Assembly (NCBI GenBank): GCA_030035585.1
Contig: CM057464.1
Coordinates: forward strand, 30,025,465 to 30,089,464
From: Dugong dugon
Taxonomy: Eukaryota > Chordata > Mammalia > Sirenia > Dugongidae
Length of the DNA stretch: 64,000 nucleotides
Direction: 5' to 3'
The notes below the pieces were generated by a model. It did no database searches. It saw nothing but the letters and a program-made list of their open reading frames with translations, and was not told where the DNA came from. Made by a program: the position numbers and the translations under genes. Shown in pieces: positions 33,772 to 46,082 of this stretch (position 1 is the first letter of the stretch; each line of letters opens with the position of its first letter).

Positions 33772-35145
33772 CAGTAAGTTATTATATTTATTTATGTTTG
33801 CTTACTGTGTCCTAGCTTCTTGTTTTGTTTTGTTTTGATATGCCCAAATAGGCTGCTCATATGAGCTAGTTTGATTATTGGCACCTTTGAACTGCTAATG
33901 TCCTGTCACCAGGTGGTTAGATCTGTTACTAGGTATGTGAGCTCAGGAGTCCACCTGCTCCTCCTGTATGGATTCAGATCAGGTGCCCAGGTAGAGAGCG
34001 ACCAAGTGTGTGGTTTAGGCTCTCACTTACAGTCCTAGACAGGCATAGGTGATTGGTGTAGGCACAGGCATCTGGCTGCAGCAGGGGAACACACTCTGAG
34101 CAAGGAAGGGGGCTGACGGCCACCCCGGAGAGTCCAGGAAGAAGGAGTGTCCCTGTTCCCTAGAGTGTGTAGGTGGGTGGGTTTTGCAGCCAGACTATGA
34201 ACAGCTAATGTTGTTGGCCTTAAGGACTGGGGAACACCTCTTATTCATGGGTCCCTATTGCAGGTTGCTAGGTGACATGGGTGGAGCCACCAGTTCTCAG
34301 GTCCCTGATATGGGGAGGTGAAGACCCTGCATAACAGGCAGAGCAGTGTCAAATGTTAAGATCCTGCCCCTTCACAACTGTAACAGTTGAAGTTAGATTT
34401 CCGGGATATAGCCTGCTGTACTGCGGTAATGAGGGCCTACGTTGTTGAGATGGGCCCACACAAGTCTCTGCAGGGGGAAAGGCATTCAAAGTCTGTGGAT
34501 CCCTTATGCCTGTGCCTAGGCAAAGGAGCTGTGCCTACCCTGGGTTCCTGGCTTAGGGGAGCTGGCAGTTTGGTTTTTCCCATTTGTTAATTTGTTCACT
34601 CTCCAAGGCAGGGAGAACAGCTCTGGGTGTGTGACACATCCTGTTTCCAGCCCAGGGGACTTGGCAATTGGTGAAGCTGGTTCAGGACCCAGTACAGAGC
34701 AGGGAACAGGGAAGTAAATGGGAGAGAGGTTTTTCCATTAAGGGGATGTTTTTGATCTGTGTGGTAGGCCGTACGCAACTACTTATCTTTTACCAGTGAG
34801 GGCTGCTTCTCACTGGTTCTGGGTGGCCGTGTAGACTCTCTGGTGCTGGGTCTCTCCCAGTGTGGAAAATACACCTCCCGAGCATGGCTGCTTTCCTGTC
34901 TCACTGCTTACCCCCAAGCTGATCAGGCCTGAAGGGCTCAGGCTCTTACTGGGTCAGGTTTGGCAACTCCTTGCTGCTTCTGAACCATCTCTCCCTCCCC
35001 CTGCCACTCAGTCCGGCTCCTCAACTCTGCGTTTGATGTTCAGGGCTCCCAGATTGCCATATATAATTGAATCACTTGTTTTTTCGGGTCTTTGTTGTAA
35101 GACGGTCCACCAAAAACGTCTGACTACTCCACCATCTTGGCCTGG
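32881..35145 (-). mobile_element. L1 5'-only fragment (5' UTR plus ORF1)
   Basis: Same 5' UTR type as 1-2472. The 5' terminus is at about 35145 (complement 'caggccaagatggtggagta'), ORF1 starts at 33771 and the fragment stops inside ORF1 at 32881. No 3' end or poly(A) remains. The left edge joins RTE sequence directly and the right edge joins a T-run (35151 on), so no normal L1 3' end exists at either side. Confidence 0.82.
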
Positions 35146-35326
35146 AAGGGCTTTTTTTTTTTTTAATTCCAATTTTGCAAAGGTCTTTGCATAGCTATGC
35201 CATTGAACAATTAATTTTCTTACTTTCATGAAGTCTGTAAAGTGTATAAAAATAATAATTTTATTTGTTCTTTTGATTGTTAGTAAAATGGGTATATTTT
35301 AAAATAACATTTTAATTATCATAATA

Positions 35327-35486
35327 AAAACCAGAACCCATTGCCATCGAGTGGATTCCAACTCATAGCAACCCTATAGGACAGAGTAGACCCTCCCCAT
35401 AGCATTTCGAAAGAGTTACTGGTAGATTCAAACTCGAGCATTTGGTTAGCAGCCATATGCTTAACCACTGTGCCACTAAGGCTCCA
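35327..35486 (-). mobile_element. AfroSINE
   Basis: Reverse copy: 'cccattgccatcgagtggat', 'ccctataggacagagtagac', 'gttagcagccatatgcttaa' and 'ccactgtgccactaaggctc'. Confidence 0.85.
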
Positions 35487-36228
35487 ATTACCTTAATGAG
35501 ACTATCTTTTTCCAGAATCAAAATTATGTGATATACAGGGAAAATATCTTTAAATAAAAATAGAAATAATTTTCCTCTGTTCTGTTTCATAGTATGAATG
35601 TTGATATCTTAAAATTATCTGCATAATAGTAAGAAGTCCTTAGTATTAGGGTTATTCAACTTATTTTTTTTGTTATACGTCAACTTATTTCTCTTGATTT
35701 TATCTTACATATATATTAAAAAACAAAAACAAACTACTTTGCTTCATGAAGTGAATATTTTTAAATAATACCAGATTGAAGGGATGATAAATTACCTAAA
35801 CAGAGAGCAAAAATGCCCAATTTGGAATACTGAGTAAAGGAATTTATGGCAGGAGAGAATATTTGATGTTGTCTTTCTGGTAAACTAGTTTAAGATAAAA
35901 ATTTGGTTACACTGCAAATAAATAAATATGTAGACATTGATATCTGCAGTTTAAAATTATTAAATGTATTTTTAAAATAATTTTAGAACTTATTAAAAAA
36001 TTTCAAACGTGATAGCTCTTTATAAAGAAAAAAATTCCTTATTTTTTTCCTAAATAGGATTCTTAAATTATAGAAATTAAGGTTTGAGGGTATTTTAGAG
36101 TCAATCATAATATCTTGTGCTTCAATGCTTGTTTATACTATTTACATAAAATATTTTCTTGGCATTTTTCTCTCACAGTACACATTCTCTAAATGGGAGG
36201 TCCTTGGGTATTGTTAATTTTGTTTAAG
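35487..36228. other. Unassigned AT-rich sequence
   Basis: About 0.74 kb, no recognised feature. Confidence 0.4.
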
Positions 36229-36474
36229 TTGTTGTTAGGTGCCATTGAGTTGGCTCCAACACATAGTGACCCTTATATACAACAGAACTAAACACTGCCT
36301 GGTGCTGCACCATCCTCACAATCATTGCTAAGTTTGAGCCCATTATTGCAGCCACTGTGTTGATCCATCTCGTTGAAGGGGTTTCCTCTTTTTTGCTGAC
36401 CCTCCACCAAGCATGATGTCCTTTTCCAGGGACTGGTTCCTCCTGATAACATGTCCAAAGTACATAAGACAAGT
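36229..36474 (-). mobile_element. RTE LINE 3' end
   Basis: 'gttgttgttaggtgccattg' through 'agccactgtgttgatccatc', 'ccaccaagcatgatgtcctt' and 'gataacatgtccaaagtaca' is an RTE 3' end in reverse. Only the last 245 bp remain. Confidence 0.82.
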
Positions 36475-36819
36475 TTGCTTAAGAGGGAGCTGCATATTAA
36501 TAAACAGATCTTAGCTTGCTGTGCAGAAGCTGTGCCTTGTCTCACAGCTGCCTAATAGTGGAACCAATAAAGAAAAGGGGGGAAATAATATAACAGATAG
36601 AAAAATGGTTGAACTCTATATACACTTCTCAAGCTAAGTATAGACTTCTCAAGAAAAAGTGATTCTGTACAGAAAACCAAATTACTCTTAACTTTTATTG
36701 TTGGGAGCTCCAGTCAGATGAGAGTTCTGAAATTGTTGAAATTCAGTTTAGTTTAGTTCAGGAAACATTTTCTGTCAACTAAATGTCAAAATTTAAACTG
36801 GAGCTGGTAAGAAATAGAT
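36475..36819. other. Unassigned sequence
   Basis: Nothing recognised. It may be the start of the old repeat that continues at 36820. Confidence 0.35.
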
Positions 36820-37298
36820 GTACAAAACAGGCCCTGCCCTTAAGAAGTTGACAGGTTGGCGGTAGGGGAAGGAAAGAAGCAGTAAACAAATGTTTACCCT
36901 AGATTAGGAGAAGTACAATATGCACAATGAAAACACAAGCACAAGAGGAAAATGGTGAGTTAGGGAAGGTTCTCCAAAAGAATTAATGCCTGAGCCCCTT
37001 CTGGAAGATATTTAAATTAAAAGAGCTTGCCAGACTGATGGGGTGGGAGTAGGGGCCATTTCAAACAAGAGGACAGAATGTATAATAGCAGAGAGATGTA
37101 AAATAACATGGACTTCTCTTAAGAATTCAGATATTACTATTGAGCATAAAGTGTGAAGGGAAATTAGTTGAAAATAAGATTGGGAGAAATAATCACATGT
37201 TGAACCACACAGGGCTACCTATGTTATACTAAGCATGTTGAACTTGTCCTTGGAGACTACGAGGAGCCACTAAAAAAGGGTAAGTAAGGAAATAACTA
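36820..37298 (+). repeat. Old mammalian interspersed repeat, left part
   Basis: 'aggccctgcccttaagaagt', 'ttagggaaggttctccaaaa', 'atgcctgagccccttctgga' and 'aacttgtccttggagactac' follow the same family as 8480-9010. It appears to resume at 45766-46082 ('ggattaaaaatgtatttaag', 'ttatgctttgggtgattgga') after two SINEs and one L1. Confidence 0.45.
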
Positions 37299-37300
37299 AT

Positions 37301-37512
37301 GAGCACTGGTGCTGCAGTGGTTAAATGTTTGGCTAGTAACTGAAAGGTAAATGGTTCAAACCCACCAGCTGCTCCATGGGAGAAAGACTGGGCAGTCTGC
37401 TTCCATAAAGATTTACAGCCTTGGGAACCCTATGGGGCAATTCTACTCTGTCCTATAGTGTGGCTACGAGTTGGAGTGGACTCGATGACAATGGGTTTTT
37501 TTTTTTTCTTGG
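37301..37512 (+). mobile_element. AfroSINE
   Basis: Head 'gagcactggtgctgcagtgg', 'ggttcaaacccaccagctgc', 'gggagaaagactgggcagtc', 'ttctactctgtcctatagtg', and tail 'ggactcgatgacaatgggtt' with T-run. Confidence 0.85.
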
Positions 37513-37522
37513 TAAGAAAGTA

Positions 37523-37633
37523 ACAGAGTCCCTGGGTTGTGCTTGGCTGATGACCAAAGGTTGGCTGTTGGAGTCGACACAGAGACACCCCTGAGAAAGG
37601 CCTGACAATGTACTTTAAAAAATCAGCAACTGA
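37523..37633 (+). mobile_element. AfroSINE (second type), left part, interrupted by L1
   Basis: 'agtccctgggttgtgcttgg', 'gttggagtcgacacagagac' and 'gagaaaggcctgacaatgta'. It stops at the L1 insertion point and resumes at 45707-45760 ('ctctgtggtgcacagttcta', 'cctgacacgcatgagttacc'). Confidence 0.78.
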
Positions 37634-37644
37634 GGAGACTTCCA

Positions 37645-37655
37645 GCAAAATGGCG
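37645..37655 (+). promoter_or_regulatory. Possible YY1-like site at L1 5' end
   Basis: gcaaaatggcg lies about 12-22 bases from the 5' terminus, the place where human L1 carries its YY1 site (caagatggc). One base differs from the core. Confidence 0.35.
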
Positions 37656-39247
37656 TTCTAGGCAGAAGCACCATGCCATCCCTCCACAGCAAAGACCCGA
37701 AAAACTAAGCCAAACAGAGAAAACAGCAATCCTGAAACCCTAAAACATCAAATGAAGAGATAAAGAATTCAGCCAAGCACCAAATGGAGTGAAAAAACTG
37801 ACAGAGAATGGAGAGGGAGGAGAGATCCATGCAGAGGTCCCCTATCAGCTAACGCAGGGTGGATCTGCCATGTTGGACTCCTATCAGAGACCAGCAAACA
37901 GGTGGTATGAGAAAACAGCTTCACGGAGCTTCCAGCAGGAGACAAACCAACCTGTAATTTGTGATACACGCTTTCCCACCCCCCACCCTTCTTCACCCCC
38001 ACTTGGCCTCCTCTGCTTCCTGTGGCCACAGTCCATTGGCTGGGAAGCACTGGCTGCTTGGATTCCATCCACCTGCACTGGGCAACTCCCTGAGTGACAT
38101 TTGTTGGCTACTGGTGTTGCATTTTTCCACTTCTTTTGAATTCTTCATTATCTCTCATCACCTCCCCCTCCTTTCACTCAAATACCTGGCTCCGTGCAGC
38201 ATCTTTGCTTCTTTCTAAGGGGCTGTGGAGCTCCGTTTGAGTGTGGAAATTTTTCCCGGCCTGGGTTCCCATGCTGGTGGGATCTCGGAACTTTTGTTTC
38301 CTTGTTTGTTTTGAATCATTTCTTTGCTTTCTTTTCCTTTTCTTGAGTTGGGAGCCCGTTCTGGCTGGGCAGTGCTACATGGCTTGGGACCTACCCCATC
38401 AGTTTGCACAGAAGTGCACAGGGATCACTGACGGCATTCCTTTTTTCATGTTTTTTGGGGGCTTTTCTTGTTCTTTTTTTAAAAAAATTGTTTTGTTTCC
38501 TTTTCCCTTTTTTTCCCTTTTTGTCTTTATTACTCAGTTTCTTGTCTCTCTGTACCTGCCTTCTCTTTCTGTTCCCTGAATACCTGGTGCTGAATACCGC
38601 TTTGCCTTCTAGCCAGGCAGTACTGCAACACCTGGGAACAACTTCCCCAGATCTTGTAACCACACTAGTGGGATCCCTGGGAGCTTTGCTGTTCTTTTTT
38701 GTTTCTATTTTCTATTTATTCATACTTTTCTATTTTTTGCTTCCTCTTCCCCTTTTTGTTTTTCTCCATTTCATAGTCTCTCATCTCTCCACTCCAACAG
38801 CTAGCTTCCCAGCACTTTTTTTGTTTGTTTATATGTTTTTGGATCCTGTTCCTCTCTTCTCTCTCCAATATCCATCTTAGCTCCACACATAACAATCTCC
38901 CCCCTCCATCCTGCTTACCTGCACCATGCACTTAACATCACACAAACAAGCAACACAGGCACAGCCTATCGGAACCTGTGCTGTGTGGATTACCGACCCA
39001 CCCTGGTAGCTGTAGTAAGTGCCACAAACAACCCATCCCAGCAACTCCTCTAAAGCTAGACCAGCCCTGCTGTACCATATCTGATCGAGTGACCAGGCCA
39101 GTTGGAGAAGGAGTCAGAAAGTATCGTGCCTGCAGACAAGGAAACAACAAAGAACACACAGCCCGCCTGCTCAGACATAGCCAAATTTTAAAAAAAAGGA
39201 TGAAACAAACAAAACTACAATGAATAAACAGGAAAAATAACTACCAA

Positions 39248-40290
39248 ATGCCCGGAAGACAGCAGACAATATAAAAACATTTACAAAAACAGGACAGGAT
39301 GGTTGCAGCAGGCATCTAAAACAAACTCCAGAAGGCTTTCCAGTACAAGAAAAGGAACTAGAACTACCTGATAGAGAATTCAAATCTCTAATACTCAGAA
39401 TTATCCACGAGTTAAAGGAAAAAGCAGACATAAAAAATGAGGAAAAAATAGAGAAATTCATAGAAAATATAGACAAAAAAAGGAAAAATTCCAGAAAGTA
39501 ATGCAGGAAGAAAATGACAAAATAAATTCACAACTAGAAATTATACAAAAATAACAATTAGAAATCAAAAAGATAAAAAACAAGATTTCAGAAATGGACA
39601 GTCCCATAGAAGGGCTGAGGAGCAGATTTGAAATTGTGGAAGATGGGATTGGTGGAATTGAAGACAAACACTTGGGTACAACTCTGTTCAAGAAAAACTC
39701 AGAAAAAAAGAAAGAAGAAAAATGAAAAGACCCTCAGAGTTACGTGGGTTACAATCAAATGCAAAAATTTTTGCGTGATTGGAGTTTCAGAACAGGGGGA
39801 GAAAACAGAAAACACAGAGAGGATCATTGAAGAACTGCTGACAGAAACTCTCTCCAAAATCAGGAAAGATGAAAAGCTGACCCTCCAAGAAGCTCAACAA
39901 ACCCCATGTAGGATAGACCCCAAAATAAAATCACCAAGGCATATCATAATCACACTCGTAAAAACCAAAGACATACAAAGAATCTTGAGAGCAGCTTGTG
40001 AAAAACAAGAAGTCACATACAGAGGAGAAACAATAAGACTAAGCTCAGATTATTCGCCAGAAATCACACAGGCAAGAAGGCAACGGGATGACATATATAA
40101 AACCATGAAAGAAAAAAATTGCCAACCAAGAATAATATACCCCGCAAAACTCGTTCAAATATGATGGTGAAATTAAGACATTTCCAGATAAACAGGTATT
40201 AAGGGAATATGTAAAAACCAAACCAAACTTACAAGAATTATTAAAGGGAGTTTTTTGATCCGAGAACAAACAACTTCAGCTCACAGGCAG
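39248..40290 (+). pseudogene. L1 ORF1 remnant
   Basis: ATG 39248 aligns with the intact ORF1 start. The RRM and C-terminal domain are open at 39628-40164: VTIKCKNFCVIGVSEQGEKT, ERIIEELLTETLSKIRKDEK, SPRHIIITLVKTKDIQRILR and ARRQRDDIYKTMKEKNCQPR. The coiled coil lies in a different frame upstream. An ORF1p fragment could be read, but the full protein is lost. Confidence 0.78.
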
Positions 40291-40704
40291 AATCTAAGAT
40301 GCAGGATCATACCAGCCAGATACTAATCTAGGAAAAGAACTCTCAAGGACTACCCAAAACCAAAAGAAATACAACAGGGAATCAGAGCAGTTAATCTGTA
40401 AATGACAGCATCAGAACAATTAAAGAGGGAATAAAAGGTGTACGTATACAACCTCCTAATGGAGAGGAAGGCAAGGTGATACCAAGTAATAATAGACTGC
40501 TTCAAACTTAGAAAGATAAGGGTAAATTTCACAATAATCACAAAGGAAATTAACAAACATTCTCATAAAAATAAAGAGGAAAAACATAAAGTCTCTACAA
40601 AAACAAAAGAAATGAAAAAAAAATCCACAAACAAAAGTAATTCAGCACAGGAGAGAAAGAAGAACAAAGAAAACTTCAGCACCACAAAAAAAAATCACTA
40701 CAAA

Positions 40705-42115
40705 ATGACAGAAACAAACTCACATCTATTAATAATTACATGGAATGTAAATGGACAAAAAGCACCCATAAAGAGACAGAGAGTGACAGAATGGATAAAA
40801 AAACAGGATCCATCAATATGCTGTCTACAAGAGACACACCTTAGAAACAAAGAGATGAATTTATTAAAAGTCAAAGGTTGGGAAAAAATATATCAAGTTA
40901 ACAACTACCAAAAAAGAGCAGGAGTGGCAATACTAATCTCAGATAAAATAGACTTTAAAACAAAATCCACCATAAAAGACAAAGAAGGACACTATATAAT
41001 GATTAAGGGGACAATCCATCATGAAGACATAACCAGAATAAACATCTATACACCCAATGACAGGGCTCCAAAATACATAAAACTAACTCTAACTACACTG
41101 AAAAGAGAAATTGACAGCTCCACAATAATAGTAGGACTCTTCAACACACTACTCTCAGTAAAGAACAGAATAACTAAAAAGAAACTCAGCAGAGATACAG
41201 AAGACCTAAAGGGCACAATCAGCCAACTTGACCTCAAAGACATATATAGAACACTCCATCCAACCGCTGCAAACTACACATTCTTTTCCAATCCACATGG
41301 AACGTTCTCCAGAATAGACCACATTTTAGGCCACAGAGCAATCCTCAACAAGATTAAAAATATTGAGATAATTCAAAGTATCTTCTCTGACTACAATGCC
41401 ATCAAGGTAGAAATTAACACTAGAAAGAGCAAGGAAAAAAAAATCAAACACATGGAAACTGAATAATAATCTGCTTACACATCAATGGGTAATAGAAGAA
41501 ATCAGAGATGGAATTAGAAAATTCCTAGAATCAAATGAAAATGAAAACACATCATACCAAAACCTTTGGGAACAGCAAAGGCAATTTTCAGAGGACAGTT
41601 TATAGCAATAGATGCACACATCAAAAAAGAAGAAAGGGACAAATGAAAACATTAACTACACAACTCAAGCAAATAAAAAGAGAACAGCAAAAAAAGCCCA
41701 CAGACACCAGAAGAAAGGAAATAATAAAGATCAGAGGAGAAATAAATGAAATAGAGGACAGAAAAACAATAGAAAGAATCAACAAAACCAAAAGTGGGTT
41801 CTTTGAAAGAATCAACACTGGCCAGACTAACAAAACAAACAAACAAACAAAAAAAAAAAAACAGGAGGGGATGCAAATGACCAAAATAAGAAATGAAATG
41901 GGTGACATTACAACAGAGCGAACCGAAATCAAAAGGACCATAATAGAATACTATGAAAAAGTATACTCCAACAAATTTGAAAACCTAGAGGAAATGGATA
42001 AATTTCTAGAAACACACTACCTATCCAAACTACCACAAAGTGATGCTGAAAATCTGAACAAACCCATAACAAGAGAAGAGATTGAAAAGGTAATAAAAAA
42101 CACTCCCAACCAAAA

Positions 42116-42146
<31 letters not shown>

Positions 42147-44518
42147 CAGTTGGCTTCACTGGAGAATTCCACAAAACATTCTCAGAAGAGCTTGTACCAG
42201 TGCTACTTAAGCTATTTAAGAGCACAGAAAAGGAAGCAACACTTCCAAATTCTTTCTATGAAGCCAGTATAACGCTGATACCAAAACCAGGCAAAGAAAC
42301 CACAGAAAAGAAAATTACAGACCAATATCTCTCATGAATATAGATGCAAAAATTCTCAACAAAATTCTAGCCAATACAATTCAACATCATATCAAAAAAA
42401 TAATACACCACGATCAAGTAGGATTCATACCAGTTATGCAAGGATGGTTCAACATTAGAAAATCAGTGTAATCCACCACATAAACAAAAGGAAAGAAAAG
42501 AATCACAACTGACACAGAAAAGGCATTCGACAAAGTCCACCACCCATTCCTAATAAAAAGTCTTAATAAAATATGTATAGAAGTGCAATTTCTCTACATA
42601 ATAAAGGGCATCTATGCAAAACAAATGACCAACATCATTCTTAATGGAGAGAGACTGAAAACATTCCCCTTGAGAACAGGAACAAGACAATGATGCCCTT
42701 TATCACCACTCCTATTTAACATTGTGCTGGAAGTTCTAGCTAGAGCAATAAGGCAAGAAAAAAAAATAAAGGGCATCCAAACTGGTAATGAAGAAATTAA
42801 ACTGTCCTTGTTTGCAGATGATATGATACTATACATAGAAAACCTGAAAGACTCCATGAGAAAATTACTGGAACTAATAGAAACATTAAGCAGAGTAGCA
42901 GGATACAAGAAACATATAAAATCAGTTGGATCCCCACACACCAATAAAGAGAATGAGGAAAAGGAAATCAGGAAAACAGTACCATTTATAATAGCCCTTA
43001 AAAAAAAAAATTACTTAGGAATAAATCTGACCAGGGTTGTAAAAGACCTATACAAAGAAAACTACAAAACACTACTGTAAGAAACCCAAAGGGATCTACA
43101 TAAATGGAAAAACATACGATGCTCATGGATAGGTAGACTCAACACTGTGATAATGACAATTCCACCCAAAGCAATTTGCAAATACAATGCAATCCCAATC
43201 CAAATACCAACAACATCCTTCAAAGAGATGTAAAAACTAATCATTAACTTTGTATGGAAAGGGAAGAAGCCCCAAATAAGTAAAGCACTATTGAAGAAGA
43301 AGAATAAAGTTGGAGGACTCACACTACCTGACATGAGAACCTACTATATAGGTAAGGTAGTCAAAAGAGCCTGGTACTGATACATTGACCAATGGAACAC
43401 ATTGAGATCCCAGATGTAAAGCCATCCACCTTTGGTCACCTGATCTTTGACAAGGGCCCAAAGTCCATCAAATGAGGAAAAGACAGTCTTTTTAAAAAAT
43501 GGTGCTGTCAAAAGTGGATATCCATCTGCAAAAAAATGAAGCAGGACCCATACCTCACAGCATATACAAAAACTAATTCACAATGGATCAAAGACCTGAA
43601 TATAAAGCCAAAAACTATAAAAGTTCATAGAAGAAAAAAATAGGAGCAAAGCTACGGGCCCTAATACATGGCATTAACAGGATACAAACCATAACCATCA
43701 ACACACAAACCCCAGAAGATAAGCAAGATAACTGGGATCTTCTAAAAATCAAACACTTATGCTCATCAAAAGAGTTCACCAAAAGAGTAAAAAGAGAACC
43801 AAAAGACTGGGAAAAAAATTTTGGACAAGTCAGACAAAGGTCTAATCTCCGTAATCTACAAGAAAATCCAACACCTCTACAGCAAAAAGACAAATAATCC
43901 TATTAAAAACTGGGCAAAGGAAATGAACAGACACTTTACCAAAGAAGACATTCACGCGGCCAACAGTCACATGAGGAAATGCTCGTGATTACTAGCCATT
44001 AGAGAAATGTAAATGAAAACCACAACGAGATACCATCTCACCCCGGCATTACTGGCACGAATCAAAAACACTGGAAATAACAAATGTTGGAGGGGTTGTG
44101 GAGAGATCAGAACCCTTACGCACTGCTGGTGGGAATGCAAAATGATACAACCATTTTGGAAAATGATATAGCACTTCCTTAGAAAGCTAGAAATAGAAAT
44201 ACCATAAGATCCAGCAATCCCACTCCCAGGAATATATCCCAGAGAAATAAGAGTTGTCACTCCAAGAGACATATGCACACCCATGTCCATGGCAGCATTG
44301 TTCACAATCCAAAAAGATGGAAACAACCTAGGAGACCATCAACAGATGAATGGATAAACAAACTATGGTACATACACACAACGGAGTACTATGCAAGGAG
44401 AAAGAACAATGATGAATCTGTGAAGCATCTCATAACACGGATGAAAATGGAGGACCTTATGCTGAGTGAAATAAGTCAATCACAAAAGGACAAATATTGT
44501 ACGAGACCTCTATTGTAA
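40705..44518 (+). pseudogene. L1 ORF2 remnant with complete endonuclease frame
   Basis: The endonuclease domain is open from 40705 to 41466 (ATG at MTETNSHLLIITWNVNG). It keeps Asn in WNVNG, Glu in CCLQETHL and SRIDHILGH. However, the catalytic Asp of IVGDFN is Leu (IVGLFN) and the catalytic His of SDHNAIK is Tyr (SDYNAIK), so this domain would be dead even if expressed. An A-run (about 42113-42138) replaces part of the RT N-terminus. Motif C ([12 protein letters not shown]) is open at 42724-43080. The C-terminal part is scattered over frames. Confidence 0.85.
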
Positions 44519-44570
44519 AAACCCATGAAAAAGTTTACACACAAAAAATAACAATCTTTGTTGGTTACCA

Positions 44571-44588
44571 GGGATGGGAGGGGTGGGG
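44571..44588 (+). other. G-quadruplex motif in L1 3' UTR
   Basis: gggatgggaggggtgggg has four G-runs of three or more with loops of one to two bases. The same place in other copies holds gggatgggaagggtggggg (19105-19123), a longer G-run at 17126-17138, and a C-run in reverse at 53294-53308. L1 3' UTRs of other mammals are known to carry such a tract. Confidence 0.6.
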
Positions 44589-45241
44589 AGGAAATACTAA
44601 ATAGGCAATAGATAAGTGGTATCTTGGGTGAAGGGTGAGACAGTACACAATACAGGGGAAACTAGCACAACTTGTACAAGTAAAGGTCATGGAAGCCCCA
44701 TAGACACATCCAAACTCCCTGAGGGACTGTATTGCTGGGTGGAGGGCTGTGGGGACCATGGTCTTGGGGAACATCTAATTCAATTGGCATAACACATTTT
44801 ATAAAGACAATGTTCTACATTCTACCTTGGTGAGTAGCATCTGGTATCTTAAAAGCCTGTGAGCAGCCATCTAAGATACTCCACTGGTCTCATCCCTTTG
44901 GGAGCAAGGGAGAATGAAGATAACAGGATACAACAAAAAGATTAGTCCATAGGACTAATGAACCACAGCTACCAAGGCCTCCACCAGACTGAGTCCAGTA
45001 CAGCTAGCTGGTGCCCGGCTACCACCACTGACTGCTGTGACTGGGCTCACAACAGAGGGTTCTTGACAGAGCTGGAGAAGGATGTAGAACAAAATGCTAA
45101 CACACAAAAAAGACCATATTTATTGGCCTAATGGAGACTGGTGAAACCCCGAGAGTATGGCCCCCAGACACCCTTTTAGCTCAGTGGTGAAGTCCCTTCT
45201 GAGGTTCATCATTCAGCCGGGGACTGGACAGCTCCATAAAA

Positions 45242-45690
45242 CAAAACAGGACTAATGAGGCACAGCAGTCCAGGGACAAGGACTAGAAGGCAGAATGGGA
45301 CAGGAGAGCTGGTGATACGGAACCCAAGGCTGAGTAAGGACAGTGTTGATGTGTAGTGAGGTTGTTAACCATTGTCATAGGGCAACATGTATACTAACTG
45401 TTTAATGAGAAACTATTTTGTTTTGTAAACCTTTATCTAAAGTGAGAATAGCAGCACAATTGGAAGAGCATAGTCGATGTTGCTGAACTGTGCACGTAGA
45501 CGTTTTTGAAATGGTATATCTTTGGCTGTGTATAATTTCACCAAAAAAATAAAAATACAGAAGTTCGAGAAGGGAGAGGTTTGACATATAGTAGGGTTGT
45601 TAACCAATGTCATAAAACAATATGTGTACTACTCTTTAATGAGAAACTATTTGTTCTGTAAACCTTCACCTGAAGTACAATAAAAAAAAA
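45242..45690 (+). repeat. L1 3' UTR tail module, two units
   Basis: Unit B 45242-45558 ends in an A-rich joint (ccaaaaaaataaaaatac). Unit C 45559-45690 ends in the poly(A). Both hold 'gttgttaaccattgtcatag'-type sequence followed by 'gagaaactatttgttctgta'. Confidence 0.78.
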
Positions 45691-45706
45691 AAGAATCAGC
45701 GATTGA

Positions 45707-45760
45707 AAACTCTGTGGTGCACAGTTCTACCCTGACACGCATGAGTTACCATGTGTTTAA
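45707..45760 (+). mobile_element. AfroSINE (second type), right part
   Basis: Continuation of the SINE whose left part is 37523-37633, displaced by the L1. Confidence 0.7.
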
Positions 45761-45765
45761 GGAAG

Positions 45766-46082
45766 TAATTAAATCTGTATCCTGTGGAACTAGAAAGGGA
45801 GAAACCTTTGGCAAGGTTATGCCCTAATAGTTTGACTGATAAAGTATCATGAGTTGGAAGTAGTGTATGGATTAAAAATGTATTTAAGAGATAAGGACAG
45901 GAAGCGGTTCTGGTATATTTAGCAGATGAGGTTGATGATTGCTTATTGAATATAAGGTAGATTGAAAAGTCAATGCTGTCCTTCAGATTTATGCTTTGGG
46001 TGATTGGATGTAGAATGATAGCAACCACCAAAGTAGGGAATGGAGAACAAAGCTCAGGTTTGTAGGGCATGAATAATAATAA
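45766..46082 (+). repeat. Old mammalian interspersed repeat, right part
   Basis: 'aggttgatgattgcttattg', 'tgctgtccttcagatttatg', 'gggtgattggatgtagaatg' and 'agctcaggtttgtagggcat' continue the repeat at 36820-37298 by order of blocks. Family not named. Confidence 0.4.

Larger units (their letters stand above)
37634..45690 (+). mobile_element. Full-length L1, decayed, with duplicated 3' tail
   Basis: About 8.06 kb. The 5' end is 'ggagacttccagcaaaatgg'. 5' UTR to 39247, ORF1 39248 to about 40290, spacer about 415 nt, ORF2 40705-44518, 3' UTR to 45690. Inserted into an AfroSINE, giving diverged duplications at 37617-37633 (aaaaaatcagcaactga-like) and 45691-45706 (aagaatcagcgattga). The mismatches in the duplication agree with an older insertion than the L1 at 51860-60358. 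Confidence 0.88.
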
